From: Aphis gossypii
Lineage: Eukaryota > Arthropoda > Insecta > Hemiptera > Aphididae
NCBI RefSeq assembly: GCF_020184175.1
Contig: NC_065531.1
Coordinates: 53,279,213 to 53,343,212, forward strand
Length of the DNA: 64,000 nucleotides
Direction of reading: 5' to 3'
In this document: piece by piece, positions 51,054-62,104 of the stretch
Layout: each line of letters starts with the position of its first letter
Position numbering within the stretch: position 1 is the stretch's first letter
The notes under the pieces: generated by a model
Seen by the model: only the letters and a program-made list of their open reading frames with translations
Databases searched by the model: none
Told to the model about the DNA's origin: nothing
Position numbers and translations under genes: made by a program

Positions 51054-52439
51054 TATCTTACAAATTATTATATCTTTGTGTACATTTTTCATTTTAATGT
51101 TTAGATACGTGTTGACTTGTTGACTTTTGTATAGTATACTACAGACGTTATTACGTCTGGTATCATTATATCCAAACTGATCAAACTAGCTATGATCTTT
51201 TTCAAAAATTTCACACAAAAATATTAAAAAATAAATGAAAAATTAAATTAATATTGGCTATTATAAAATTTTAGTACATACTATTTTAACCTTTTAAGTT
51301 CTATTATATTTAAAATGATAAAACTTAAAATTTTGGCTGATCTGTGCAAACATTTTGTAATAGTTGTGCAAATATTAAAAACCCATGCCCAGAACAACTG
51401 TTGATGTTCCACGGTTTGGCCATCAACGACGATGCAGCAAGTGGCAATAGACGTGTAGCAATTAGCAGCTGTCAGGGTTATGAACACGTGGCGAGATTGA
51501 ACCTTCCTCTCATTATAAAAACTATACATTATTTAAAATACTTTTCAAATATTAACTTTACCCACTTAACAAATGGGTTTTCGTCACATAAATTTGCTAT
51601 AGATTTTTACCTGCATAAAACATGGTTATAATATTTAATCTATTCGTTGTAAAGTAGACTATACTTGTACGTGGAGACTAAATCAAGATAAAATTAATAA
51701 TTGTCTATTAGATCCTCCTTAATACATTTCCAGGTATATCTAAATACCTACCTAACCCATTACTAAATACATATTAAAAATAAATATTTATAATATTGCT
51801 AGAAATATAACAAGAAATATTTATAGTTTAATTTTACTACATCATCGTTAATTAATTAACATAAAACTTAATAGTCAATGAATAAAATGAAATTCATTTA
51901 CGGTATTAAAATAGGTAAATTATAACTACTTTTATACTATTATAATTTTTAAGTTATAAATACTAGGTATCTTAAAAACATGAAGCAAATAAAAAAAAAA
52001 CTCAAAATCGAAATTAAAATGAATAATATAATTGTTGTTCCTAAATTTCCATAGGTAAATCAATACAAAAAAGAACAATGTGAATATTATTAAATTATTT
52101 TGAAACAAAATGTAGACTGTAGTGCCTTATGATTAAAATATAATTGAAACACTAGTTATTCCAATATTTTATCATTGTAAAAAAAATAATTTCACTCGGA
52201 TTACATTTAGACATTATATAGTTATCAGTTTATCACTAAATAATAATTAGTAATTATACAATAATAATTAATAATAATATTATGTTAGATACAATATTAT
52301 GTCAGATGTCTTGTGATATAACGTCGAAATTCAGCAACCAAAACAATTTACCAAAAATATATGTTGTATGTAGGACGTAGGTAGTATTGTACTGGTATAC
52401 ATATTTGGCTATAATATTCTCTTTTCATCGCAATCCTTA
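51054..52439. other. AT-rich noncoding stretch
   Basis: Overlapping opposite-strand frames at 51,281-51,529 (minus) and 51,344-51,631 (plus) share a GC-richer block (about 51,380-51,510). Neither has a recognised domain. Nothing else is seen. Confidence 0.5.
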
Positions 52440-52606
52440 TTACAGCACGAAATACCTATGGCGATATTATTGCAATCGTCACTGTCGCAACAAGCCCACC
52501 CACACCGGTGGCATCCGTCTACACGAACCCTACATCCGGTGACGGATGACGAGGAGTCCGGACGCGGGCAATTATTGGCAAATTCGATTGCGATCATAAA
52601 TCGCAT
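52409..52606 (-). other. possible 65-residue cysteine-rich peptide
   Basis: From an ATG at 52,606 the minus strand is open for 65 codons and encodes ten Cys, spaced C-x11-C-x6-C-x2-C-x3-CC-x4-C-x8-CC-x3-C. The core reads GCHRCGWACCDSDDC. There is no convincing signal peptide (the start MRFMIAIEF is only weakly hydrophobic). It is GC-rich, so many TGC/TGT codons could reflect composition. A small disulphide-rich or metal-binding protein, or one exon of a larger Cys-rich protein, would fit. No family is recognised. Confidence 0.18.
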
Positions 52607-53520
52607 TGCACCCGCTTCGCAATGCCGTACGATCAAAATTTACCGTCGACAAGCAGCCGTCGGTCACGATCGTGTTACCTACACGTGCTCTTTTCAGTGT
52701 GTTCGTGAGATGTGTGTGTGTGTGAACATTTATATACTTATATTGAGCTATTAGTTTAGATTGTTTTTCATCGCCGTCGCGTTTAAAGAGGTCGTGACCG
52801 AACCCGCCGTAATCATAATTTTATTTTTTTACGTATTTCTATACCCATCCATCATTTTCGCACGTAATGTGTTACAATAATTATCGCCTGAAGACCTAAT
52901 TTCGTCGAGTTGATTTTTTTTTTATTATTATTACCTATTTTTCGCCCAACGTGATATTATCTCGAAAAGCTAATTCAACGTCAGACGTCTAACGCCCGTG
53001 TTGTTATTACGTATATGTAGCGGCAAACGTTTTCGCGACCGTATAGCGGCTGATAGACCGCCACCCTAACGACTATACCTATATGTATATATAATATATA
53101 TATATATAAATATAAATACCACTATAAGACTACGATTACAGCGTTGAGGGCAGAGGCATTTATTATATATATATATATATAATAATAATACGCAGAGCCT
53201 CAGGGCCAATACCAGAGATCAAGTTTTCACTGTCCGTTAAAGAAAATTTTTTTTTTATTCTCATTACGTCTATGTTTCTCTCTCTCTCTCTCTCTCTCTC
53301 CCTATATTCTGACACCTTTAGACACCGTCCAAAATTGTTATATGCTCATACACACACGCACAAAAATGCACAGCCCCGCTCCCGGTATCTACCCATATCA
53401 TTTAATAGCACGTGTGTAGTCAGGGTAAAAAGGTATAAGTATACTTACTTACGTGAAGTATTTGGGTCTACTGCGCGGTGATCAAACACAAACGCGAGAG
53501 ACAACGGATTATAATATATA
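52440..53520. other. CpG-rich island, possible promoter and first exon
   Basis: The densest GC/CpG region in the right half (52,455-52,700 and 52,975-53,060), followed by microsatellites. On the plus strand an ATG at 52,458 opens 98 codons; a GTGAGA donor-like site lies at about 52,705. On the minus strand a Cys-rich frame overlaps it (listed separately). Only one of them, if either, can be coding. (TG)n lies at about 52,711-52,722 and TA repeats at 53,085-53,110 and 53,165-53,182. Confidence 0.3.
53277..53300 (+). repeat. (TC)12 microsatellite
   Basis: Perfect TC alternation, preceded by a T10 run at about 53,247-53,256. Confidence 0.95.
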
Positions 53521-56500
53521 AATATAATAATGTATAAAATGATACATAAAATACATACGCGGCGTGAGATGCGTGCGGTAATGGGTTACAGTCGTTACGT
53601 AGCCGGTGGCTGTTTTTCCATATAATATTACGACATTACAATATGTTATTATATACTATAGGATTTGAATATTAAGTATACAGGTAGAAGTGTGCACGCG
53701 TTAAGTCTTATACATAGTGAAACTGTCAAGTGACATGAAGAAGTTGTAATGACGTGGAGCTCATAAACATAAAGCGGACTTTTTGAGAGATTCGAGAACG
53801 AGTTTGAATTCATCTCCTATGTATACAGTAATGATAAATTATTTAAATAAATATAAAATTCAAAACAACAAACAAACCATTTAAGTTTAAGCGAACATAT
53901 ACAAATAAAGGTAATCTCGATTGAAATCTAAAAAACCCACTAGTCAGTAGTCACTACCTTTTATTGTGACAATAACGTATATATTAGTCGTTATATTCAT
54001 GGTTATAGGTAGACATACTTAAATATTTAAAAGAAATATTATAATATAATATAATAGTACCTATTACTGTGTATCATTGAACGTATCTATATAAATATAA
54101 GTATTAATACCTGCATTGTTTTGTCATTACCAATAAATTATATTACATTTATATCATAAAAAAGTAAATTATATACGCATTAATGGTCAAGGTGTTAGTG
54201 GGGTAGATACATTTCCAAAATATATAAATAAAAAAATAATAAACACTTAATATTGGATTAAATAGCTACGAATTTAATAAAATTACAAATAATATATTCA
54301 TTGGACATCAATTAGGATTGGAAAAACAATAATAATTTATGATTCAAATCATGGTTACCTTGGATAAAAATATAAATTTTTAGTCGATAATAATATAAGT
54401 AGTATTCCATGTGTTTATTATTATTTTTCCTACTTCTGATTTCTGACTTCTTATTTCATAGGCAATTTGCGCTAAATATGTAATGATTATATTTTTGTTA
54501 TTTGTTTTAAGTTTCATATCTAATTCTCTGTGTATTCTACTAGAAATTATGATAAGGCTATTAAAAAATTATAGAATTAAAATATCGTTAAGACATCAGT
54601 TTAAAATAGACAAGATATGAATACATTCAACATATAATACATAATAATAACTTGCTGAATACCGAATGACACGTATGTTATTAAATCAATATGTACTATG
54701 TATATAGGGACTAAGTTAATATTTAGATAATAATAGTAGTTTATTAATAGTTTAATTATAATAAAGTCCATTAACCTTAAACTTTATGGATCAAACACAA
54801 TCCATTGGGAATTTTCCTCGTATTGCTAAACGTCTCTCCAAATACAATTGTGTCCGAATGTAAATTTCCTCTGTTGTTTCTTTTTTATTTTATTTAATTA
54901 CTTACTAAAGTAATATTAAATGTTTATCAACCACCAGGTTTCTTCACGAAAATATCAGTAATATCACTAAACCTAATAATACAATAAATAGATAACTATG
55001 TTTCACTATGATTACAGTTTAAAGCTTGGAATCTAATAACTATAATTCACAGTTTAAAAAATTATATGATAATTTCAAAGTATATTTAAAATTTTTATTT
55101 TTTATTGTTGTTACCAAACCGCTAAAATTAAAAATGATGAATATCCTCATTTTCACGCATATAATAATTAACCAAGCGGTACAATATACTGTTGAATTTT
55201 GAATAATTATAAACTATCAAGCTACATTTTGTTGTTCAAAAACAACATTTTTGTACAAAAGTTCCTAACCTATAATGTTTTTTAGGTCTAAAATTATGTA
55301 ATTTTATTATTTATATAATACAATTATTAAATTGTAGTACACTAGTACATATTTTATACTTATTTTATGTTCTTGTTTAAATAATCAAATAAAATGTTCA
55401 TTGTTTTCTAATAATTCTCAGTTTTTTCTATTCCTTACAAAAATAATGTATATGAAATTAATTTTTTTCTATTGATTTATGAGTATTTAAATTCACATTT
55501 ATATACAAGTATATGTAAAAAATAAACACATAAGTTATATTTATTTCATCGTATTAATAATGAATTTTGGTTATTTATATAATAGATATTTTATTAACGA
55601 TTAATATTCAACCAATAGGTATTAAGATTTTAATAATAGATATGATTTTACGTTTATACATTTTATATCAAGATTGCATTTGAAGTAATTAATTTTTAAA
55701 GACTTAATTTAACCTTAAAAGTATTTTATTAAATTTATTATATTGTATAAACTATTGGCTGTTGTATTTTTCATCATGCACTTAAAATTTAAATACCATT
55801 ATATATTATATACAATGATGTATATTGTATAAAAGTGAATCATGTTTTGACTATTTATTTTCTATAATTACATAATTTTAACGTATATAAAATGTCTGTA
55901 AATGGTAATTTATGTTGCTAATATCTATAAAAAATTAAAAAAATAACCATGTTAGCTGTTCATTTAGTATATCTATAGTACGTTATAGTGGTGTAGAATA
56001 CATATTATTATAAGATAACTTTATAAGTATATAAAGTTTAGGTGAGTGGAGTGAGTGGTATGTGCATAGTGGATACCCCTCAAAATAGTGGTCACTTATT
56101 CAAAAAGTAAAAAAAACATAAAAAAAATTATAACGATAAAAAACATTTAGCTACCTATACATTTTTGTATGTTGATATATATTTTAATGTTGTTTTATTT
56201 CGACTAAAAATTATGTAAAAAAAAATTTTAAATGTTTTCAAAAACATTAATTAATTTTTAAATAATGAGTGGTGTTAGATAAAAGAATCACTCAGTAGCC
56301 ATTTAACACTAAATACAGGCTTGCAGTGTACTGCAGTACATGTGTATAGTATATTAGTTAATATATGTAAAATGTAATTAGGTATACTACATATAGGCGG
56401 TACAGTGCTATATTATGCAACTGCATTATGGATAAATTTAAAAAATCCCATTGCGTTCAAAGACCTCAAAAACGCAATACGAATAATTAATAAAATATTT

Positions 56501-58442
56501 TTATCAACTATCAAGTTGTATCATTATATTAGATACTCAATTCTGAATTCTGACCGGTGAAAAATAAAAATAAACAAAATATAGGTATGATATGACGCTT
56601 AAAATGTTTTAGTTTGAGTATACAAGTATACAAATACCTCATTTCACTGAAAAATTGATTCAGTTTACTTCAAGTGAAGTAGACCTGCCCAAATTTGACC
56701 AAAATTAGCAATCCGTATATAATTTTTATAATTTAATAACCGCTGCTTTTTCAAATTAAAATATAATAAACAGAAAATACGCATTTTTACCATTGGCCGT
56801 TGACGTACATTGGCTGTACTTGTAAACAATTTATTGCACATTGCAAACGCAGTACTCACTTAACAAAAATTATATTTAAGTTTATTGTAATTAACCATCT
56901 TTTGTTGGACATTTTTAATCGAAATAACCGATATGAGTGATACGACTACTATAAATATCGGGCTTTTTTTGGAACTGAAATTTTTTTATGGACACTCATT
57001 TATATTTACATGCATCTTAGTATTTTAGTTATAAATTCTTAAATTTTATAATTTTTACTTTTTACAGTAATAGCGCAGCGTATAAATTTAATTTACAAAT
57101 TTTTTATCTTTTATATTCTTAATTTCTAAGTGTAGGTACCATCAATTATGCTCATTTCAGTACCTACTTGTATTTTACTAATAATTTGGTATAGTCTAGC
57201 TCTATTAGTCTATTATAATATTAAATACCTATATGGATTAATTATTTATTGCTCCAAAAACCAATCTAACCATTGATATTATTGTTAAATGTTTATACAA
57301 ATTATCCTAGATAGTTCTAGACAATTTCATTCATGATTAAATGGAAAACCTCTAACTGCCTACAATTTACAGCTTTATTTATGGAGATTAATATTATAAT
57401 CTAAGATTAATATTATATTTTCTAATATAAATTAAAATAGGTTGGTATATGTATTGTGTTGACATAATATTATGTCAATAGTATAGTACGTATACATTTT
57501 ATAGAATATTGTATGTATTTTTTAAAAAGACTATTTTTAAAAAAATGCATAATAAAATTAAATATTTATGAACATAAAAGTTGTATAATTTTCATTTAAT
57601 CATGATTCGTGATTAAAAATAATAATAGGTAGGTATCTTAAATGTTATTATTGGTCACGACTAATGTAACATTCATAAAATTTTGCTGTCGTAAATCGTA
57701 ATAACCACACACTTTCAAAAAAAGTTCGTTCAAATTCTCACATTTTTATACATCAATTCCATACAATTTTCCCAAAATCAAACCATTTAATAACACGTAT
57801 GATAAACGCATTATCGTTTGTGCGGTTACCACTGCATTTATCATATTTAATCAAAATCACGAAATTATAAGTAATGCAATTAGTTTAATAAAATATTTGA
57901 AATTTTGAAAATATTAGAATGTTTACATTTTATTATTTTCTGAGTATAGTATACTACACAGTCTACTCATATTTATATTTTATTTTATGTTTTTATATAA
58001 TGAACTATTTTTACGGCGATTTATTTAATAACAATAAATATTTCATTTTTAACTGTCAAAGTGTACGATTTTGAACGACGCCCGTCGAATTTAAGCGAAC
58101 ATAAATCCACGTTCACTATTGACACTATTATGGATTATATTTTTAATTTCTCAATATACACAGTAAAAATGTAGGTAGATCATAGGTATCTATAATTCTA
58201 TAATATTATTTAAAAACATTGTGATCCACGGTTCTGTAGTAAATTATTTTAGGTAGGTATGTACACTTAAAACACTAATTTTAAATCATTAAATTGAAAT
58301 CCTCTATGTACCTTTATTCCTAATTCGAGTAATTATTAATGTATAATACAATAATATTGTACATTATTACAAAACATGAATAGTCATAAAATAATAAGTA
58401 TTAATAAACTAAACTAATATATTAATTTTGCTATGTTCATAG
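53521..58442. other. AT-rich noncoding stretch
   Basis: No gene supported. Possible repeat relics occur at 56,040-56,300 (gtggatacccctcaaaatag…; a GTGGTCACTTATT-like string faces AATGAGTGGTG) and at 56,660-56,870, where a 64-codon minus frame crosses a GC-richer block (…ccattggccgttgacgtac…). No terminal repeats could be fixed. Confidence 0.5.
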
Positions 58443-58514
58443 TCCTCGGTAGTATAGTGGTAAGTATCCCCGCCTGTCACGCGGGAGACCGGGGTTCGAT
58501 TCCCCGCCGGGGAG
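58443..58514 (+). tRNA. tRNA-Asp (anticodon GTC)
   Basis: A 72-nt gene that folds into a standard cloverleaf. The acceptor stem pairs 58,443-58,449 (TCCTCGG) with 58,507-58,513 (CCGGGGA), with discriminator G at 58,514. The A box is TAGTATAGTGG (58,450-58,460). The anticodon stem is CCCGC/GCGGG with loop CTGTCAC, anticodon GTC at 58,476-58,478. The T arm ends in box B GGTTCGATTCC. There is no intron. It decodes GAC/GAU during cytoplasmic translation. It stands alone in AT-rich DNA, and all paired positions are intact, so a functional gene is likely. Confidence 0.97.
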
Positions 58515-58519
58515 GAAAA

Positions 58520-58525
58520 TTTTTT
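58520..58525 (+). terminator. RNA polymerase III terminator of tRNA-Asp
   Basis: A run of six T starts five bases after the tRNA 3' end; a second run of seven T lies at about 58,530-58,537. Confidence 0.85.
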
Positions 58526-61500
58526 GCACTTTTTTTAAAATTAGTATCAAACTAGTACTTGTTATTTTTATATATAATTCATAATAACCAACTATATCTA
58601 CCTTATTAATTATTGCCGAATATCACTGTCTTAGTCCATCTGTTGATTTTTCCTCAGTTTTATATGTATTAATACTAATAAATTACTAATCAATCACAGC
58701 GGTTACTTTCATTTTTATATAGGTGCATTTTTCATATTAACATAACATTTTTTAAAACACTTATTATTTATTTTCATTGATTTTAGAGTAGACTATTCTA
58801 TGATCAATATTATTATTCATTGATAATTAATACAATTATACAATACATTTTCTTTCATAAAATATTATGAAAAATTTAAATCAAATACTCAATATAATTA
58901 ACAACCAATTAACGATAAACCATGACAGATTGTGTAAATAAACTAAATAACTGTTGTAGTTAATTTCGTTTTTCATAATTAAATAATGTATTATTTTACT
59001 ATAGTATCTAAACATAAATATTCAATCAATATATTTTTATTTAATATGATAGGTACACATACCTACACTTCTTTTAATTGTAAATTCCCTAGATAATACT
59101 CTTACCTTTAGTTTTGATAATAGGTCAATTGGCTCTAATATTAAAGATAATAGCATAAAATTGATTCTGTTGAACGAAAATGTGCTATATTAATAAGACG
59201 GAAACAATAACACATGCTAGTACGATATATGATGTATGATATAATATTGTATTTATATAAAAATAAACCAAGTATTATCGAATAATTTAAATATTAATTA
59301 TAATTACTATTATAATACATTAATACTCGTAATAATCAAACTACTCAATAATTACGATAAATTCAAAAAAAATAAATTAATATTTTTATATACAGTTGAG
59401 ATTGGGTAGATACATATTATAAATTATAATAATAAATTGTATAATAAATAATAATAGCTTAAAAACGCGTACCATGAAATAAAAAATCCTCAATACTTTC
59501 TAGGTAGTGTTGAATAAACAAAAATTAATCACAGTGTAATTTCATAATACAAAATAGTCATTTATATGTAAATAATCTGTCTACATGTATAACGTAGAAA
59601 TATATTTTTTAATTAAAAAATATAACATACCGTCCTTTGCAATTATACTTAAAACTTGATATTTGTATAACTTTGTTTTTTTTTATGTCATATGGTTGTC
59701 GTATCATTTAAATGATAACAAGAAAATTTAAATATTTCTCTAAAATATCAAAACAATTCAATATATCCTTATCACTCCGGATGTTCTTTTAACAGTAGAT
59801 TCCGGTAAGCTCAAGAATGGAAAGATCCCAAATGATAACAATGGAGGACATTCATATTTTAAATAAAACATTTGTATCCTCGTGTCAACCAACGTACTTC
59901 CTGAGTGTAGAACAATAAATATATTGTATATTATATTTATACAATAAATTAATAAACTGTATTTATTAATTATATTAGAAAATATTCATTATTTTAAATC
60001 ATTTATATTTTTTATTGTTATTACTTTAAACTATTTCCAAGTGATACGTTTATCTTTTCAAAAAAATAAAATAAAATATTACAAATATAATATTTTTCAA
60101 TTATTTCATTATTTTTTTTTTTAATAAATCTTACAAAACCTTACGTATAACGTTATAATATTTTCTATAGATGCATAACAATTTATCCAAAGATTTAAAA
60201 TTTAAATGTATATACGTATTATAACAGTAGTGCCTCATGAAAAAATGTAATCTATTATAATAGAGAACTAATAAAAATATTATGTTAACGTATCTACCAT
60301 AATATTCAATATGTAAAACTAAATAAACTGGAACTTTCGAGATTAAATGTAACACCTTATTGTTATACTTATTATAGGTACCTACTGGTAGCTCCTTAGA
60401 ACTGATGACTGACTTTATTTACATTTTACATTTATTCATTTTAATAACAATTTAAATTGAATATAGATTAATTATACTTAGAAATACATTTAGATACAAA
60501 TTTCAACTGACATATTATATTTTTATTATAAAATATATCATTATTTTGAACTTATTAATCATTGAAATCATTTAAACTCAACACGATTATCTAAATGTTA
60601 CTACGATGAATATTTTTTTCATTAAAATTATTTAAAGTTATGTTATTAGCAGTTAATATTTATTATAAATTAAAATGCACAAATAAATTTAATGTTGATT
60701 ATTAAACAACTATAATTTTATTAAAAATAATTATGTAATTAATTCGTTGATATAACAGAGTATAATAAAATGTATTACAAGACATATTTTTAGACTATAG
60801 TATAATGTTTTTGACTTAAAAATATATAACTTTATACAAATCTATTTTATAGAAAATAATTTAAGAAATCATTATCTTGTTATCTGTAACAAAATTGTAT
60901 TTTATTAACACGGAGCTTAAAAAAATGTAATTTTGCTATTGAAAAACGGTCCTTTTCAAATTATTCACATTTCACAATGTCAACAGTAAAAATGTACGGA
61001 TGAAAATTTTCTAATTTTTAAAACATGACTGCTAGTTATTTAAGAATCTTATGGACGTTGAATAAATTATATTCTAGGTATTATAAACTCCCAAGGCTAT
61101 TATTGCAAATAATATAATATTAATATTACATATTTTATTAAAAAAAAATACAATATTATAAATTAAAGAATAGAACTATTTCAAACCTCTACGACAAATC
61201 GTAAATGGTACGTACACGTGAATAATATGTGATTATTTAAATGTATTATAATAATAATACATAGTAATGTATATACCTAACACCTATCATAAATCGTATT
61301 GCATTTGTGTAATGTATGGGTATTGTACGATTTATTTCCGTTGATGTGCCGCATGTGTATTGTGTTTGTATGAGTGTATGTGTGTGGGTAGTTTATCGAT
61401 CATTTTAATTACAAAATGATAGAATGCATCTATATTTTCTATACCTAGGTAATACACAAACTCGACAATAAAATAATATACATGGATCATAACTTTAAAA

Positions 61501-61925
61501 GTATAGCTTATTTAATTTTATAAATCATTATTTCAATCAAAAATCGGTTCGTCATGTAATCTATACTTATAAGTTATAACTTATAAGATATTGATTAACA
61601 AATTTTTTATATAATTATAATATGTATTAATGTATTATATCTTAGTTCATGAATTGTATAATATTATTATCAAATAAAAAAAATTAACAGTATTTATTAG
61701 CGCTATCTAGCCAATGCGTTATTATTTTCAACAGTTTACATTGTTTGTCAATAGAGTGCAGTACACGTTTTTCAAGTTTTACGGTACTTTTTCATGTTGG
61801 CAACCATGATTTTGAAATTTTCTGATTTTTTTATTCTTATCATTTTGAGGGAACTGTGATAACATATCAGTACATCACCGCATGGCGTATTATTTCCCTT
61901 CTCCCCCGTAACCGTCATAACACGT
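58526..61925. other. AT-rich noncoding stretch
   Basis: No recognised gene between the tRNA and the SDAD1 promoter region. One coding-looking island at 59,744-59,871 is listed separately. A 74-codon minus frame at 60,131-60,355 is AT-driven and not called. The last 60 bp contain a pyrimidine-rich string (cccttctcccccg at about 61,895-61,907) that could be a TCT/TOP-like initiation site of SDAD1. Confidence 0.5.
59744..59871. other. coding-looking island open on both strands
   Basis: A GC-richer block of about 110 bp. On the plus strand it is open from 59,744 to TAA at 59,864-59,866 and includes ILITPDVLLTVDSGKLKNGK. On the minus strand an ATG at 59,871 opens 37 codons to TGA at 59,758-59,760, including LSFGIFPFLSLPESTVKRTS. 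Both readings have protein-like composition. AATAAA overlaps the plus-strand stop (59,862-59,867). Probably a relic of a gene or transposon; direction and family are unknown. Confidence 0.2.
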
Positions 61926-62104
61926 ACTTGTAAAGTTGTAAAATTCTATATTGCTATAATATATCAAGCTACAACTTTACTAGTGTGTAGTTTATGGATT
62001 CATATCAGACTTGTTTATAGAATCTTAGAATCACGATTAAAGGTATATCTTTAATCGTGCTTTGGAATACAACTTAGATCAGTATATGATCTAAGGAATT
62101 CAAA
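61926..62104 (+). promoter_or_regulatory. SDAD1 5' region with three successive inverted repeats
   Basis: Three inverted repeats follow each other up to the start codon. They are ACTTGTAAAGTTGTA (61,926-61,940) facing TACAACTTTACTAGT (61,970-61,984; 14 of 15 pairs), CACGATTAAAG (62,032-62,042) facing CTTTAATCGTG (62,049-62,059; perfect, 6-nt loop) and CTTAGATCA (62,073-62,081) facing TGATCTAAG (62,087-62,095; perfect, 5-nt loop). The last ends 9 nt before the ATG. If transcribed they would form hairpins in the 5' leader. They may regulate translation, or may be remnants of a foldback element. Confidence 0.5.
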
